From NCBI RefSeq assembly GCF_036227565.1, contig NZ_CP109460.1, positions 7,502,001 through 7,566,000 of the forward strand: DNA of 64,000 nucleotides, given 5' to 3'. Under the pieces are notes generated by a model. That model made no database searches, was not told the DNA's origin, and was given only the letters and a program-made list of their open reading frames with translations. This DNA is from Streptomyces sp. NBC_01454 (GTDB lineage Bacteria; Actinomycetota; Actinomycetes; Streptomycetales; Streptomycetaceae). Shown piece after piece: positions 38,679 through 47,952 of the stretch. The position numbers were made by a program, and so were the translations under genes. Position 1 is the first letter of the stretch, and each line of letters begins with the position of its first letter.

Positions 38679-39863
38679 TCAGTTCCGGCCGTGACCGCTG
38701 CCGCCGGGCACGGGGTGCGCCGCCCGGCTGTCGGGCGGGGCGCCGCCCATCGTGCGGAGCATCGACCGGCCCCCGGTGCGCACAAAGCGGTGGACCAGTG
38801 CGGCGGCGAGGAGGAGGAAGGCGATGTTCAGCCAGGTGGTGTAGTCCCAGGAGACGCCGGACATGGGGATCCTGGCGTCGGCCTGGCGGGGGATGATCCC
38901 CAGGGCGCCGAAGGTGAATTCCACGAAGTAGCCCGCCACCACGATGGCCGCGTAGAAGGTGGCCAGCAGGAAGAGGGCCGTCCTGGCCCCGTAGTACTTC
39001 CGGTAGATGTTCAGGATCGGCAGGATCAGCAGGTCGGCGAAGATGAAGGCGACCACCCCGCCGAAGCTGATACCGCCCTTCCACAGCACCACCGCCAGCG
39101 GCACATTGCCGATGGAGCAGACGAACGAGGCGATCGCCACCAGCGGGCCGATCAGCGGCCCCCACAGCTTCGCGGCCAGTGGGTGCCCCTCGAAGAAGAA
39201 GGCGCGCCAGAAGCTGTCCGGGACCCAGGCGGCGATGGCACCGGCGATCAGCAGACCGATCACCAGGTCCTTGAGGATCGCGGCCCACTCCATGACGAAG
39301 ACGTGCGCGGTCGAGGTGTACCCCTCCGCGGAGAACAGCCGCCGGGCGAAGGACCCGCCGCGGCGTACGGACATGTCCATCGCGGCATGCCCCTCCATCG
39401 ACCCGGCCAGGCCCCGTCCGGCCTGCCGGCGGGCCCGGCGCAGCAGCGCGTCCCGCAGGAAGAGGCGGAACAGCAGGGCCAGCAGCACGATCATGACCGG
39501 TCCGCCGATGAACTCGGCGGCGGTGAACTGCCAGCCCATCAACAGCGCCAGGATCACGCCGAGTTCGATCACCAGGTTCGTGGAGGCGATCTCGAACGCC
39601 ATCGCGGCCGTGAAGTTCGCCCCCTTCAGGAACAGGGACCGGGCCAGCGCCACCGCGGCGTACGAGCAGGACGAGGACGCGGCGCCCAGCGCGGAGGCCA
39701 TGGCCAGGGTGCGGGGACGGTCGTCGCCGAGCAGGCCGACCACGGTGGAGCGGTGCACCACGGCCTGGACCACGGCGGACAGTGCGAAGCCCAGGATCAG
39801 CGCCCAGGTGATTTCCCAGGTCATGGATCCGGTGATGGACAGGGCGTGCAGGATCGCGGACAT
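38679..39863 (-). CDS. YraQ-type permease
   Basis: A 394-residue integral membrane protein of the permease/DUF318 family. It has eight or more predicted helices, an N-terminal half with LGAASSSCSYAAVALARSLFLKGANFTAAMAFEIASTNLV, and a repeat of that pattern in the C-terminal half (IASFVCSIGNVPLAVVLWKGGISFGG). The paired cysteines in both half-repeats are typical of ArsP-like permeases, but no arsenic genes are adjacent. The substrate is unknown. The ribosome site before the ATG at 39863 is weak. Confidence 0.8.
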   Translation of the reverse strand: MSAILHALSITGSMTWEITWALILGFALSAVVQAVVHRSTVVGLLGDDRPRTLAMASALGAASSSCSYAAVALARSLFLKGANFTAAMAFEIASTNLVIELGVILALLMGWQFTAAEFIGGPVMIVLLALLFRLFLRDALLRRARRQAGRGLAGSMEGHAAMDMSVRRGGSFARRLFSAEGYTSTAHVFVMEWAAILKDLVIGLLIAGAIAAWVPDSFWRAFFFEGHPLAAKLWGPLIGPLVAIASFVCSIGNVPLAVVLWKGGISFGGVVAFIFADLLILPILNIYRKYYGARTALFLLATFYAAIVVAGYFVEFTFGALGIIPRQADARIPMSGVSWDYTTWLNIAFLLLAAALVHRFVRTGGRSMLRTMGGAPPDSRAAHPVPGGSGHGRN

Positions 39864-39919
39864 CGGCTGAGGTGTTCCGTGACCGGTCGCGGCCCAAACT
39901 CCGCCGCCCCGGCGGCGCG

Positions 39920-41212
39920 TCATACCCGCCCGTGCGCCCGTTGCGCCCGCCGGGAGAGCGAGTCGATGACCACGGCGACGAGCAGCACACCGCCCGTGAT
40001 CATGAACTGAACGGCGGTCTGGATGCCCATCAGGGCCACCCCGGAGGCGATCGACTGGATGACCAGGACGCCGAGCAGCGCCGACCAGGTCCTGCCCCGG
40101 CCGCCGAACAGGCTGGTGCCGCCGATGACCGCGGCGGCGATGGCGTCCATCAGCAGATTGCCCGAGCCGGACGTCTGACTGGCCGAGGTGACGCGCGAGG
40201 CCAGGAACAGGCCGCCGATCGCCGCCATCGTCCCGGAGATCATGAAGACCGAGATCCGGACCAGGCTCACATGGAGACCGGTGCGCCGGGACGCCTCGAC
40301 GCTGCCGCCGAGCGCGAAGATCATGCGGCCGTAGGGCGTACGGCGCAGGACGTAGTCGAGCCCCACCAGCATGACGAGGAAGATCAGCAGGGCCAGCGGG
40401 AGCCCCAGGAACTGGTTGAGCACCCAGGCGGCCGCCAGGGAGATCGCCGCCAGCACGCCGGTGCGCAGCACGATCTCGCTCATCGGCCGGGCGGGCACAC
40501 CGGCCGCCCGGCGCCGCCGCACATCGTGGTACGAGGCGAGGAAGAAGGAGGCCGTGCCGAGCGCCGCCAGCCCGTACGCGGCGGCGACATTGGTGAAGTA
40601 GTGGCTGGTCAGCCCGGCGACCAGACCGTTTTCGTCGATATTGACGGTGCCGCTGGCGCCCAGGATGTAGAGCATCAGGCCGTTCCAGCCCAGCAGGCCG
40701 GCGAGCGTGACCACGAAGGCCGGCACCCCGACCTTGGCGAGGAAGAATCCCTGCACGGCACCGATCACCGTGCCGCCGAGCACCGCGAGGAGCAGGGCCG
40801 GTGCCTCCGGCATGCCGTGGTTGACGCTCAGCACCGCGAACACGGCCGCCGCGAGGCCGCTCACCGAGCCGACCGAGAGGTCGATCTCGCCGAGCAGCAG
40901 CACGAAGACGACGCCGACCGAGATCATGCCGGGGCCGACGATGTCCACGCTCAGATTGGACAGGTTGCGCGGCGAGAGGAAGTTCTCGTTGAGGCTCTCG
41001 AAGATGATCCACACCACGACCAGTCCGAGGGCGACCGGCACCGAGCCCAGCTCGCCGCTGTGGAAGCGGCGCTTGAGGATCTCCAGGGGGTTCTGGCCGC
41101 CGGCCCCGCCCCCGGCCGCGAGCTGCCGCCGGTCGGCCTCGGTCACGGCCCCGGCGCCGGCGCCCCGCGCGCCGGCCTGCTTCTGCTTCCGCAGCGTCCA
41201 TGTCCGGCTCAC
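39920..41212 (-). CDS. sugar ABC transporter permease (XylH/RbsC family)
   Basis: A 430-residue inner-membrane component of a carbohydrate importer. After a charged N-terminus it has about ten helices, with VVFVLLLGEIDLSVGSVSGLAAA, AGLLGWNGLMLYILGASG and AVIGGTSLFGGRGRTWSALLG, the family signature. The GTG start lies 2 bases after the ATPase stop. The family imports pentoses, ribose, galactose or inositol. The unusual length (about 100 residues more than RbsC) matches XylH-type permeases. Confidence 0.9.
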   Translation of the reverse strand: MSRTWTLRKQKQAGARGAGAGAVTEADRRQLAAGGGAGGQNPLEILKRRFHSGELGSVPVALGLVVVWIIFESLNENFLSPRNLSNLSVDIVGPGMISVGVVFVLLLGEIDLSVGSVSGLAAAVFAVLSVNHGMPEAPALLLAVLGGTVIGAVQGFFLAKVGVPAFVVTLAGLLGWNGLMLYILGASGTVNIDENGLVAGLTSHYFTNVAAAYGLAALGTASFFLASYHDVRRRRAAGVPARPMSEIVLRTGVLAAISLAAAWVLNQFLGLPLALLIFLVMLVGLDYVLRRTPYGRMIFALGGSVEASRRTGLHVSLVRISVFMISGTMAAIGGLFLASRVTSASQTSGSGNLLMDAIAAAVIGGTSLFGGRGRTWSALLGVLVIQSIASGVALMGIQTAVQFMITGGVLLVAVVIDSLSRRAQRAHGRV

Positions 41213-41214
41213 GC

Positions 41215-42015
41215 CTACGCCTCCCACCCGTGCGAGGCGCGGCGGGTCACGGCGTTGTCCGTGGCTCCGGTGATCGAGGAGATGATCTGCTCGTGGGACG
41301 TGGTCGTCACATCGAAGAACCCGTTGTTGCGGCCCAGCCGCAGGACCGCGATCCAGTCCGCGACGGCCTTGACGTCCCCCATGTTGTGGCTGATGAGGAG
41401 CACCCCCAGCCCGCGTTCGCGCAACTGCTCCACGAGGTCGAGGACCTGGGCGGTCTGCTCGATGCCCAGCGCCGCGGTGGGTTCGTCGAGCAGCACCAGG
41501 CGGGGCGCGCCGAGCAGCGAGCGGGAGATGGCGACGGTCTGCCGCTGCCCTCCGGAGAGCGAGGCCACCGGGAGGCGCACATCGGGCAGCCGGATGGCGA
41601 GGGTGTCGAGCAGATCGAGGGTCAGGCGTTCCATCTCCACCTCGTCGAGCACACCGAGCCGGTGGATCTCCCGGCCGAGGAAGAGGTTGCCGACCACATC
41701 GAGGTTGTCGCACAGCGCCAGGTCCTGGTAGACGGTGGCGATGCCCAGGTTCTGGGCCTCGTGCGGCCGGGTGACCTGGACGGGCCGCCCGTCCCACTCG
41801 AGGACTCCCTCGTCGGCGGCGTCCACCCCGGCGATCACCTTGATCAGCGTGGACTTGCCCGCGCCGTTGTCGCCGACGAGCGCGACGACCTGCCCGGCGC
41901 GGACCTCCAGATCGACATCGGCCAGCGCCTGCACGGCGCCGAACCGTTTGAAGATCCCGCGCAGCGCCAGCAGCGGCGGCGACGTCGGTGGCCGGAGGGG
42001 CGTGCCGGGCTCCAT
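41215..42015 (-). CDS. sugar ABC transporter ATPase, single domain
   Basis: A 266-residue ATPase: Walker A VALVGDNGAGKSTLIKVI, Q-loop ATVYQDLALCDNLDV, signature VASLSGGQRQTVAISRSLL, Walker B LVLLDEPTAALG and switch His in VLLISHNMGDV. Ribose/xylose importers usually have a fused double ATPase of about 500 residues; here only one module exists, as in FrcA-like systems, so it must act as a homodimer. It is coupled to the permease gene (2-base gap) and follows the binding-protein gene. Confidence 0.92.
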   Translation of the reverse strand: MEPGTPLRPPTSPPLLALRGIFKRFGAVQALADVDLEVRAGQVVALVGDNGAGKSTLIKVIAGVDAADEGVLEWDGRPVQVTRPHEAQNLGIATVYQDLALCDNLDVVGNLFLGREIHRLGVLDEVEMERLTLDLLDTLAIRLPDVRLPVASLSGGQRQTVAISRSLLGAPRLVLLDEPTAALGIEQTAQVLDLVEQLRERGLGVLLISHNMGDVKAVADWIAVLRLGRNNGFFDVTTTSHEQIISSITGATDNAVTRRASHGWEA

Positions 42016-42026
42016 GGGTACCCGCC

Positions 42027-43124
42027 TTACCTGGTGAGTCCCGCCCGCAGACAGGCGGCGGCGAACTTGGGGGTGCAGATCTGCTGGATGGTGTACATCC
42101 CGTCCCTGACCACGGTGTCCTTGATGTGGTGCACGGTCACCGGGATCGGGGTGAGCAGCACGGACGGGATGTTCCGGGTGGTGGGGCTGTTGACCTTGTG
42201 CGTGGTGAGGGTGCCGAAGTTCTTGCCGCGTCCCAGGGCGACGGCCATGGCGGCGGCGGTGTCGGCCTCGGGCGCGAAGGGCTTGTAGACGGTCATCAGC
42301 TGATCGCCCTTGACGATGCGCTGAATCGCGGCGAGTTCGGCGTCCTGCCCGGTGACCGGCGGCAGCGGATTGATCTTGGCGGCCCGCAGGGCGGAGATGA
42401 TGCCGGTGGCGAGTCCGTCATTGGCGGAGACAACCCCGTCGATGGTGTCGGCGCCGAGCGCCGAGATGGCGGCGGACATGTTGAGGTTGGCGTTCTCCGG
42501 CCGCCAGCCGACGGTGTCGTAGGCCTTGCCGATCTTCACCTTGCCCTGGAGCGCGGCCAGCGCACCCCGCTTGAACCAGGCGGAGTTGGGGTCCGTCGAC
42601 GCGCCGTTCATCATGACGATCTGGCCGTGGTGCGCCTTGCTGCCGAGCGCCTTGAGCAGCGCCTCGCCCTGCAGCTTGCCGACCTTCGCACCGTCGAAGG
42701 AGACGTACGCCGAGACCGGTCCCTCCACGAGGCGGTCGTAGGCGACGACGGGGATGCCCGCCCGGTGCGCGTCGTCGACGGAGGAGCGCAGCGCCTTGGA
42801 GTCAACGGCCTCGAGCACCAGCACCTCGACCCGCTTGGTGATCATTGCGTCCATCTGCTGCTGCTGGGTCGCCACATCGTGCTGCGCGCTGACCGTCTCC
42901 ACCGTGCACTCGTGGCACAGCCGGTGGATCTTCTTCTCGATCAGCGGCCGGTCGAAATTGTAGGAGCGCGCGGTGTTGTCCGGGAGCAGCACACCGATGC
43001 GCACGGCCCCGCCGGGCGGCGCGCCCGGCTCGTGCACCCCGCCGGCCTCCCCGCACGCGACCGGCCCCGCGACCAGGCACAGCCCGGCCAGGATCACCCC
43101 GGCTCCGCGCCGTCGCGCACGCAC
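42027..43124 (-). CDS. sugar ABC transporter substrate-binding protein
   Basis: About 365 residues. The signal segment GAGVILAGLCLVAGPVACGEAG ends in a cysteine suggesting a lipoprotein, though Pro at -3 departs from the normal lipobox. The mature part is a type I periplasmic-binding fold: RIGVLLPDNTARSYNFDRPLIEKK, LVLEAVDSKALRSSVDDAHRAGIPVVAYDRLV, DGVVSANDGLATGI and PVTGQDAELAAIQRIVKGDQLMTVYK. This follows the xylose-binding (XylF) pattern. The GTG start is one base after the stop of the upstream sensor gene, and GGAGG lies inside that gene's end. Confidence 0.88.
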   Translation of the reverse strand: MRARRRGAGVILAGLCLVAGPVACGEAGGVHEPGAPPGGAVRIGVLLPDNTARSYNFDRPLIEKKIHRLCHECTVETVSAQHDVATQQQQMDAMITKRVEVLVLEAVDSKALRSSVDDAHRAGIPVVAYDRLVEGPVSAYVSFDGAKVGKLQGEALLKALGSKAHHGQIVMMNGASTDPNSAWFKRGALAALQGKVKIGKAYDTVGWRPENANLNMSAAISALGADTIDGVVSANDGLATGIISALRAAKINPLPPVTGQDAELAAIQRIVKGDQLMTVYKPFAPEADTAAAMAVALGRGKNFGTLTTHKVNSPTTRNIPSVLLTPIPVTVHHIKDTVVRDGMYTIQQICTPKFAAACLRAGLTR

Positions 43125-43125
43125 C

Positions 43126-45771
43126 TCAGCGCACCTCCTCGCCGTCTGCCCGGACGCCCGCACCGGCCGCACCGTCCGCCGTGTCGGCCGCGCCGAGCCG
43201 TTCGCCCGGCGGCAGGGAGATCTCGCACCACACCTGCTTGCCGCCGCTCAGCGGCACCGAACCCCAGGAGGCCGACATCGCCTCGACGAGCAGCAGCCCA
43301 CGGCCGCCGGTCGCCTCCCAGTCCACGCTGGCCGGCTTGACCGGGGCGCGGGGCGAGGCGTCGTTCACCGCGACCCGCAGCCGGTCCGCGGCCAGCGTCA
43401 GATCCAGCCGGACCTCTCCCTGGGTGTGCGCGATGGCGTTGGTGACCAGTTCGGACACCACCAGCAGGGCCACATCGACCTCTTCGGTCACATCCCAGGA
43501 GCGCAGGGTGCGGGCGGTGAAGCGGCGGGCGTGCATCACCGCGTCGGGCAGCCGCCACACCGCCCAGCGCACCCGGGTGGGGCGGACCCGCATCCCGTCG
43601 TAGCGCAGCACCAGCAGCGCCACGTCGTCATCGCGCCGCTTGGCACCGCCGAGCAGCTCATCGGCCAGCCGCCCGGCATCGGCCGGATCGGCCGCCGCTA
43701 GCGCCGCCCGCACCCGGCCGATGCCGTCATCGAGGGGGAGGGTGGCCGACTCGGCCAGGCCGTCGGTGAGCAGGACGAGCACGGTGCCCGCGGCCAGCCC
43801 GACCTCGGTGAGCGGGAATTCCCCCTCCGCGGACACCCCCAGCGGCGGCCCGCCCTCGATGCGCAGCGCCTCGGTGCTGCCGTCGGGCAGCCGCAGCAGG
43901 GGCGGCAGATGCCCGGCCCGGACGAACCAGGCGATGCCCTCCTCCATGTCCAGGTCCACATAGCAGCAGGTGGCGAAGAGATCGGTCTCCATGCCCAGGA
44001 GCAGCCGGTTGGCGTGCGAGACCACCACGTCGGGCGGATGGCCCTCCACCGCGTAGGCCCTGATGGCGGTGCGCATCTGGCCCATGATCGTGGCGGCGCC
44101 GGCGCTGTGGCCCTCGACGTCGCCGATGACGAGCGCGACATGGCCGTCGGCGAGCGGGATGACGTCGTACCAGTCGCCGCCCACTTCGAGCCCCATCGTG
44201 GCGGGCAGATAGCGGGCGACGGCCACCCCTCCGGGCAGCGACGGCAGCTTGCGGGGCAGCAGACTGCGCTGGAGCATCGTGGCCAGCTCGTGTCCGGCGT
44301 CCAGCGCGTGGGCGCGGACCAGGGCCTGGCCCACCAGGCCGGCGGTCGCGGTCAGCAGCGACCGTTCCTCCGGCCCGAAGGCGTGCTCCTCGTCCCACCC
44401 CAGCAGGCACACCCCGACGATCCTGCCCTCGGCCGGCAGCGGCAGGACGGCGAGGCCGCCCGGCCCGATGTCCGCGAGACCGGGTTCGAGGGCGGCCCCG
44501 CGCGGCCACAGGGCCACATGCCCGGCCCGCAGCACGCTCTCCAGCGTCGGCATGGACTGGCACGACGTGTCGGGCCACTCGGACCGCCACTCGGCGCGCC
44601 AGACGGCGGGCCAGTCCGCGGGTTCCGGAGGATCGAGGACGGAGACCACCAGCCGGTCCGCCTCCAGCTCGGCCACCGCCACCCGGCCGGCCGCCAGCGG
44701 CAGCCGCAGCGCGGCGACCACCACCCGGCTGACGTCCCGGACGGTCGTGGCGCCGGCCAGCGCGGTGGACAGCCGCTGCACGATGGAGACCTCGTCGGCG
44801 GTGGGGCGCAGATATGAGGCGTCGGCGACCACCCCGAGCATGCGCTCCGGGGTGCCGTCGGTGTCGACCAGCACCCGGCAGCGCAGGCTCAGCCAGCGCA
44901 GCTCGCCGTTGGTCCGGCGGATACGGATCGACAGCTGCTGGCCGGCGACGGGCAGCCCGCCCGGCTCCACCATCGACATCAGGGCGGGCACATCGTCCGG
45001 TGCGGTGTGCGCCAGCAGGGTCTCCACCCGCCCGTCGAACTGCTCCGGAGCGATGCCGAACAGCTCCAGCACCAGCCGGTCCGCCGCCATCCGCCCGGTG
45101 CGCAGCAGCAGGGTGAAGGCACCGCCACGCAGGGTGTCCAGCCCCGGCCCCAGCAGCGAGCGCCGCTCGGTCCGTGCCATGACCCGGGCGCCCACGGCCT
45201 CCAGCCCGGCGGCCACCTGGTCGGCGTGGAGTTCCAGCAGGTGCCGGCGGTCGGCGTCGAAGGCTTCCGCGGTCAGTTCCACGACCACCAGGCACCCCAG
45301 CCGCTTGGTCTCCCCGCCCAGCGGCAGCACGGCCAGCGAAACCTCGGCCGGTGGGGTGCCGGCACCGTTCCAGGGGTCCGTCCCGGCGGCCTCGGGGGGA
45401 CCGGCGGTGCCGTACTCCGCGAGTTCGGCCGGGCTCAGCCACAGGGCGACGCCGGTACGGAAGGCCGTGGCGACCGGTGAGGTGCCGGACAGCGGGTAGC
45501 GCGTCGGCAGCCCGTAGGGGACGCCGGAGCCCCCGACCATCTCGGCCAGCTGGAGCTCGCCGCCCCCTTCGGCCGGCACGAAGACGGCGGTCAGCTCGGC
45601 CCCGGTGGACCCAAGGACTCGTGCGGTCACTGCCTGCACCGCCTCCGTCCGCCGGAAGCTGTCGTCGTAAGCCACGGTCGCCGTATCCGCCCTCGGGGGC
45701 CAGGGCGTCAACCCCGCCACCGCCTCATCGGATAAGTCGGAAATTACCGCCTTGTCTCCATGGTGCGACAC
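43126..45771 (-). CDS. GAF/PAS-PP2C phosphatase with HATPase_c domain
   Basis: An 881-residue signalling protein. Order: GAF (about 40-190), PAS (about 210-320, MADRLVLELFGIAPEQFDGRV), second GAF (about 330-490), SpoIIE-type PP2C phosphatase (about 510-730: YLPATMGLEVGGDWYDVIPL, VIGDVEGHSAGAATIMGQMR, VLVLLTDGLAESATLPLDDG) and an RsbW-like ATPase at the C-terminus (VVSELVTNAIAHTQGEV, GGRGLLLVEAMSASWG). It thus unites phosphatase and anti-sigma kinase on one chain. It is the first gene of the sugar-transporter operon with 1 base to the binding protein. The start is a GTG with no clear ribosome site. Confidence 0.9.
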   Translation of the reverse strand: MSHHGDKAVISDLSDEAVAGLTPWPPRADTATVAYDDSFRRTEAVQAVTARVLGSTGAELTAVFVPAEGGGELQLAEMVGGSGVPYGLPTRYPLSGTSPVATAFRTGVALWLSPAELAEYGTAGPPEAAGTDPWNGAGTPPAEVSLAVLPLGGETKRLGCLVVVELTAEAFDADRRHLLELHADQVAAGLEAVGARVMARTERRSLLGPGLDTLRGGAFTLLLRTGRMAADRLVLELFGIAPEQFDGRVETLLAHTAPDDVPALMSMVEPGGLPVAGQQLSIRIRRTNGELRWLSLRCRVLVDTDGTPERMLGVVADASYLRPTADEVSIVQRLSTALAGATTVRDVSRVVVAALRLPLAAGRVAVAELEADRLVVSVLDPPEPADWPAVWRAEWRSEWPDTSCQSMPTLESVLRAGHVALWPRGAALEPGLADIGPGGLAVLPLPAEGRIVGVCLLGWDEEHAFGPEERSLLTATAGLVGQALVRAHALDAGHELATMLQRSLLPRKLPSLPGGVAVARYLPATMGLEVGGDWYDVIPLADGHVALVIGDVEGHSAGAATIMGQMRTAIRAYAVEGHPPDVVVSHANRLLLGMETDLFATCCYVDLDMEEGIAWFVRAGHLPPLLRLPDGSTEALRIEGGPPLGVSAEGEFPLTEVGLAAGTVLVLLTDGLAESATLPLDDGIGRVRAALAAADPADAGRLADELLGGAKRRDDDVALLVLRYDGMRVRPTRVRWAVWRLPDAVMHARRFTARTLRSWDVTEEVDVALLVVSELVTNAIAHTQGEVRLDLTLAADRLRVAVNDASPRAPVKPASVDWEATGGRGLLLVEAMSASWGSVPLSGGKQVWCEISLPPGERLGAADTADGAAGAGVRADGEEVR

Positions 45772-45863
45772 GCAGGGAGGCGGGAGCTAGTCGGCGGGGG
45801 AAGGGACGAGGTGGGGGACCGGGGAACGGCGCGCCCCCTCAGCGGCCGCCGGCCCGCTCCCGC

Positions 45864-46892
45864 TCAGTCCGGTGTCAGGACGGCGGCGCCCCGCACCCGG
45901 TCGGCGGCCAGGTCCGCGAGCGCCTGCGGGGCGCGGCTCAGCGGATAGCGGCTCACCGTGACCCGGATGCCGATCCGCGCCGCGGCCGCCAGGAACTCCC
46001 GGCCGTCCTGGCGGGTATTGGCGGTGACGCTGCACAGATTGCGCTCGAGGAAGAGATGGCGCTGATATGTGAGCGAGGGGACATCGGTGAGGTGGATACC
46101 GGCCACCGCGAGGGTCCCCGCACGGTCCAGCGCCTCCAGCGCCACCGGCACGAGCTCGCCGACCGGTGCGAAGAGGATCGCCGAGTCCAGCGGTTCGGGC
46201 GGGCGGTCGTGGGCGCCGCCCGCCGAGGACGCGCCTAGTTCCAGGGCGAGCGCACGGGCCTGCGGGGACCGGGTCAGGACATGCACGGTGGCGCCTTCGG
46301 CCAGGGCGACCTGCGCGGCCAGATGTGCCGAGGCGCCGAACCCGTAGATGCCGAGCCGGCCGCCCGGGGGCAGAGTGCTGCGCCGCAGCGCGCGGTAGCC
46401 GATGATCCCGGCGCACAGCAGCGGCGCCAGCAGCGTGGCGTCCTGGTCCTCTGGCAGCGGGTAGGCGTAGTCCGCGGGCACGAGCGCGGCCCCGGCGAAG
46501 CCGCCGTCGGCATCCCAGCCGGTGTAACGGGAGTCGGGGCAGAGGTTCTCGTGCCCCGCACGGCAGTACCGGCAGACCCCGCAGGTACCGCGCAGCCACG
46601 CCCCGCCGGCCCGGTCGCCGACCCGGAAGCGCGTCACCGCACCGCCGGTGGCGGTCACCCGGCCGACGATCTCATGGCCCGGCACGGTCGACGGGCGGTG
46701 CGGCGGCAGATCCCCCTCCGCCAGATGCAGATCCGTACGGCACACACCGCAGGCCTCCACCCGGAGCAGCAGATCCCCCGGACCCGGCTCGGGGACCGGG
46801 CGGCGGACGGCGGCCAGCGGCCCGGAGGCGACCGGGCCGGGGCGCTGAACGGCCCAGCCGGACACCGTGTCCGGGCCTGCGATGGTGGCCAT
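45864..46892 (-). CDS. zinc-dependent alcohol dehydrogenase
   Basis: A 342-residue medium-chain dehydrogenase. The catalytic zinc site has [18 protein letters not shown] and [10 protein letters not shown]. The four structural zinc cysteines are in [17 protein letters not shown]. The NAD motif is [17 protein letters not shown], with a Gly-x-Gly-x-x-Ala pattern. It is of the type related to mycobacterial AdhA and to the alcohol dehydrogenase found beside stress genes in Streptomyces hypoxia clusters. It reads on the minus strand, 92 bases from the sensor gene start. Confidence 0.9.
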   Translation of the reverse strand: MATIAGPDTVSGWAVQRPGPVASGPLAAVRRPVPEPGPGDLLLRVEACGVCRTDLHLAEGDLPPHRPSTVPGHEIVGRVTATGGAVTRFRVGDRAGGAWLRGTCGVCRYCRAGHENLCPDSRYTGWDADGGFAGAALVPADYAYPLPEDQDATLLAPLLCAGIIGYRALRRSTLPPGGRLGIYGFGASAHLAAQVALAEGATVHVLTRSPQARALALELGASSAGGAHDRPPEPLDSAILFAPVGELVPVALEALDRAGTLAVAGIHLTDVPSLTYQRHLFLERNLCSVTANTRQDGREFLAAAARIGIRVTVSRYPLSRAPQALADLAADRVRGAAVLTPD

Positions 46893-46935
46893 GCCCCCAG
46901 GATCACGCCCACCACAGGGACGGACAAACGGTGGC

Positions 46936-46955
46936 GCGGGCCGGGCCCGGCCCGC
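46936..46955. other. 20-bp perfect palindrome
   Basis: GCGGGCCGGGCCCGGCCCGC is a perfect inverted repeat without a spacer. It lies between the alcohol dehydrogenase start and the end of the small minus-strand gene, so it could be a terminator of the latter or an operator for the former. No T-run follows. Confidence 0.4.
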
Positions 46956-46993
46956 TGCCGGGTGGCTGCCGCCCGGCACCGGGCCGGACCCGA

Positions 46994-47221
46994 CTAGCGG
47001 AAGAGCGCGGCCAGCTTCCGCAGCATCCGGGACAGCAGGCAGCCGCCGACGCGGGACGCGGTGTCGGGGGCGGTCGGCGCCGGGTCGTCCGGCGGGGGAG
47101 CCGGGCTGGCCGGGGACGGGGGTACGGTCTCGCCGGCGGGTGCGGTCCCGGGCTCCGGAGTGGTGCGCCTGGCTTCGGCACGGACGAGCGCGCCGAGCGC
47201 GGCAAAGACGTCGAGGGGCAT
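46994..47221 (-). CDS. small hypothetical protein
   Basis: A 75-residue reading frame. Start [19 protein letters not shown], a Pro/Ala/Thr-rich middle and the C-terminus [17 protein letters not shown], which could be an amphipathic membrane-binding helix. AGGAGA lies 6 bases before the ATG, which is the main support. I do not recognise a family. The low complexity makes a spurious frame possible. Confidence 0.45.
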   Translation of the reverse strand: MPLDVFAALGALVRAEARRTTPEPGTAPAGETVPPSPASPAPPPDDPAPTAPDTASRVGGCLLSRMLRKLAALFR

Positions 47222-47322
47222 GCCACATCTCCTGCGGTGGAAGTCCTGAACGCTGACGACGGCAGGCCGCACTCACCCCATGTCCCGTGGGAACGGGGGC
47301 AGTTGAGTGGGACCTGGCCGGC

Positions 47323-47763
47323 TCAGCAGCGCAGGACGGCCGCTCGCTTCGGCGCGGCAGGAGCGGCGGCCGTCATGACCGCCGCGGAGGAGCCGCCCCC
47401 CGGGGCCGGGCTGATCGCCGTCACGGGCGAGCCCCCGAGCGTCTTGCCGCCGGCGCCGGTGGGGAGGTGCGGGCGCAGGTGACAGACCGTCGCGTCGCAC
47501 AGGCGCCGGACGCCGCTGCCCGGATGCTTGCCCCCGCCCTCGTTCGACGCCAGCACCGGACCCGCGGGCAGGCACGGCCCTTCGGCCGGGGTGGAGGCGG
47601 CGGGGGAGCCGGCGCGGAGCGGGCAGCCGGTGGGATCGAGGGCCGGGCCGTGCACACAGCAGGGCGTCAGCGCGGCGAACAGCAGGGCCAGCAGCGCCAG
47701 GAGCAGCAGCATGCGCCGGCCGTCACGTGCCGCCGGGCGGCCTGTGCTGACGCTGTCGCGCAT
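47323..47763 (-). CDS. hypothetical single-pass membrane protein
   Basis: A 146-residue reading frame. A hydrophobic helix ([19 protein letters not shown]) near the N-terminus follows a positively charged stretch. It reads as a signal anchor or, with the CC after it, a possible lipoprotein-like cleavage site. The rest has scattered cysteines and Pro/Gly-rich sequence. GGGTGGGGAGA precedes the ATG at 47763. I do not recognise a family. Confidence 0.5.
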   Translation of the reverse strand: MRDSVSTGRPAARDGRRMLLLLALLALLFAALTPCCVHGPALDPTGCPLRAGSPAASTPAEGPCLPAGPVLASNEGGGKHPGSGVRRLCDATVCHLRPHLPTGAGGKTLGGSPVTAISPAPGGGSSAAVMTAAAPAAPKRAAVLRC

Positions 47764-47952
47764 GCGGATCTCCCCACCCTCTTCCGCCAGGGGATCCCCT
47801 GGAAGGGGGTCGGATACTCCCGATACGCCGCAAGAGCCAACAAAAACACCCGTTCCGGGTAGGCGCTCGCACATATGCCCCGCGCCCCCGTACGCGCCCC
47901 TCAGCGGCGGCGAGTTACCGGCCGCCCCCGACCGTCCCGCGGTCCGCGGGGG

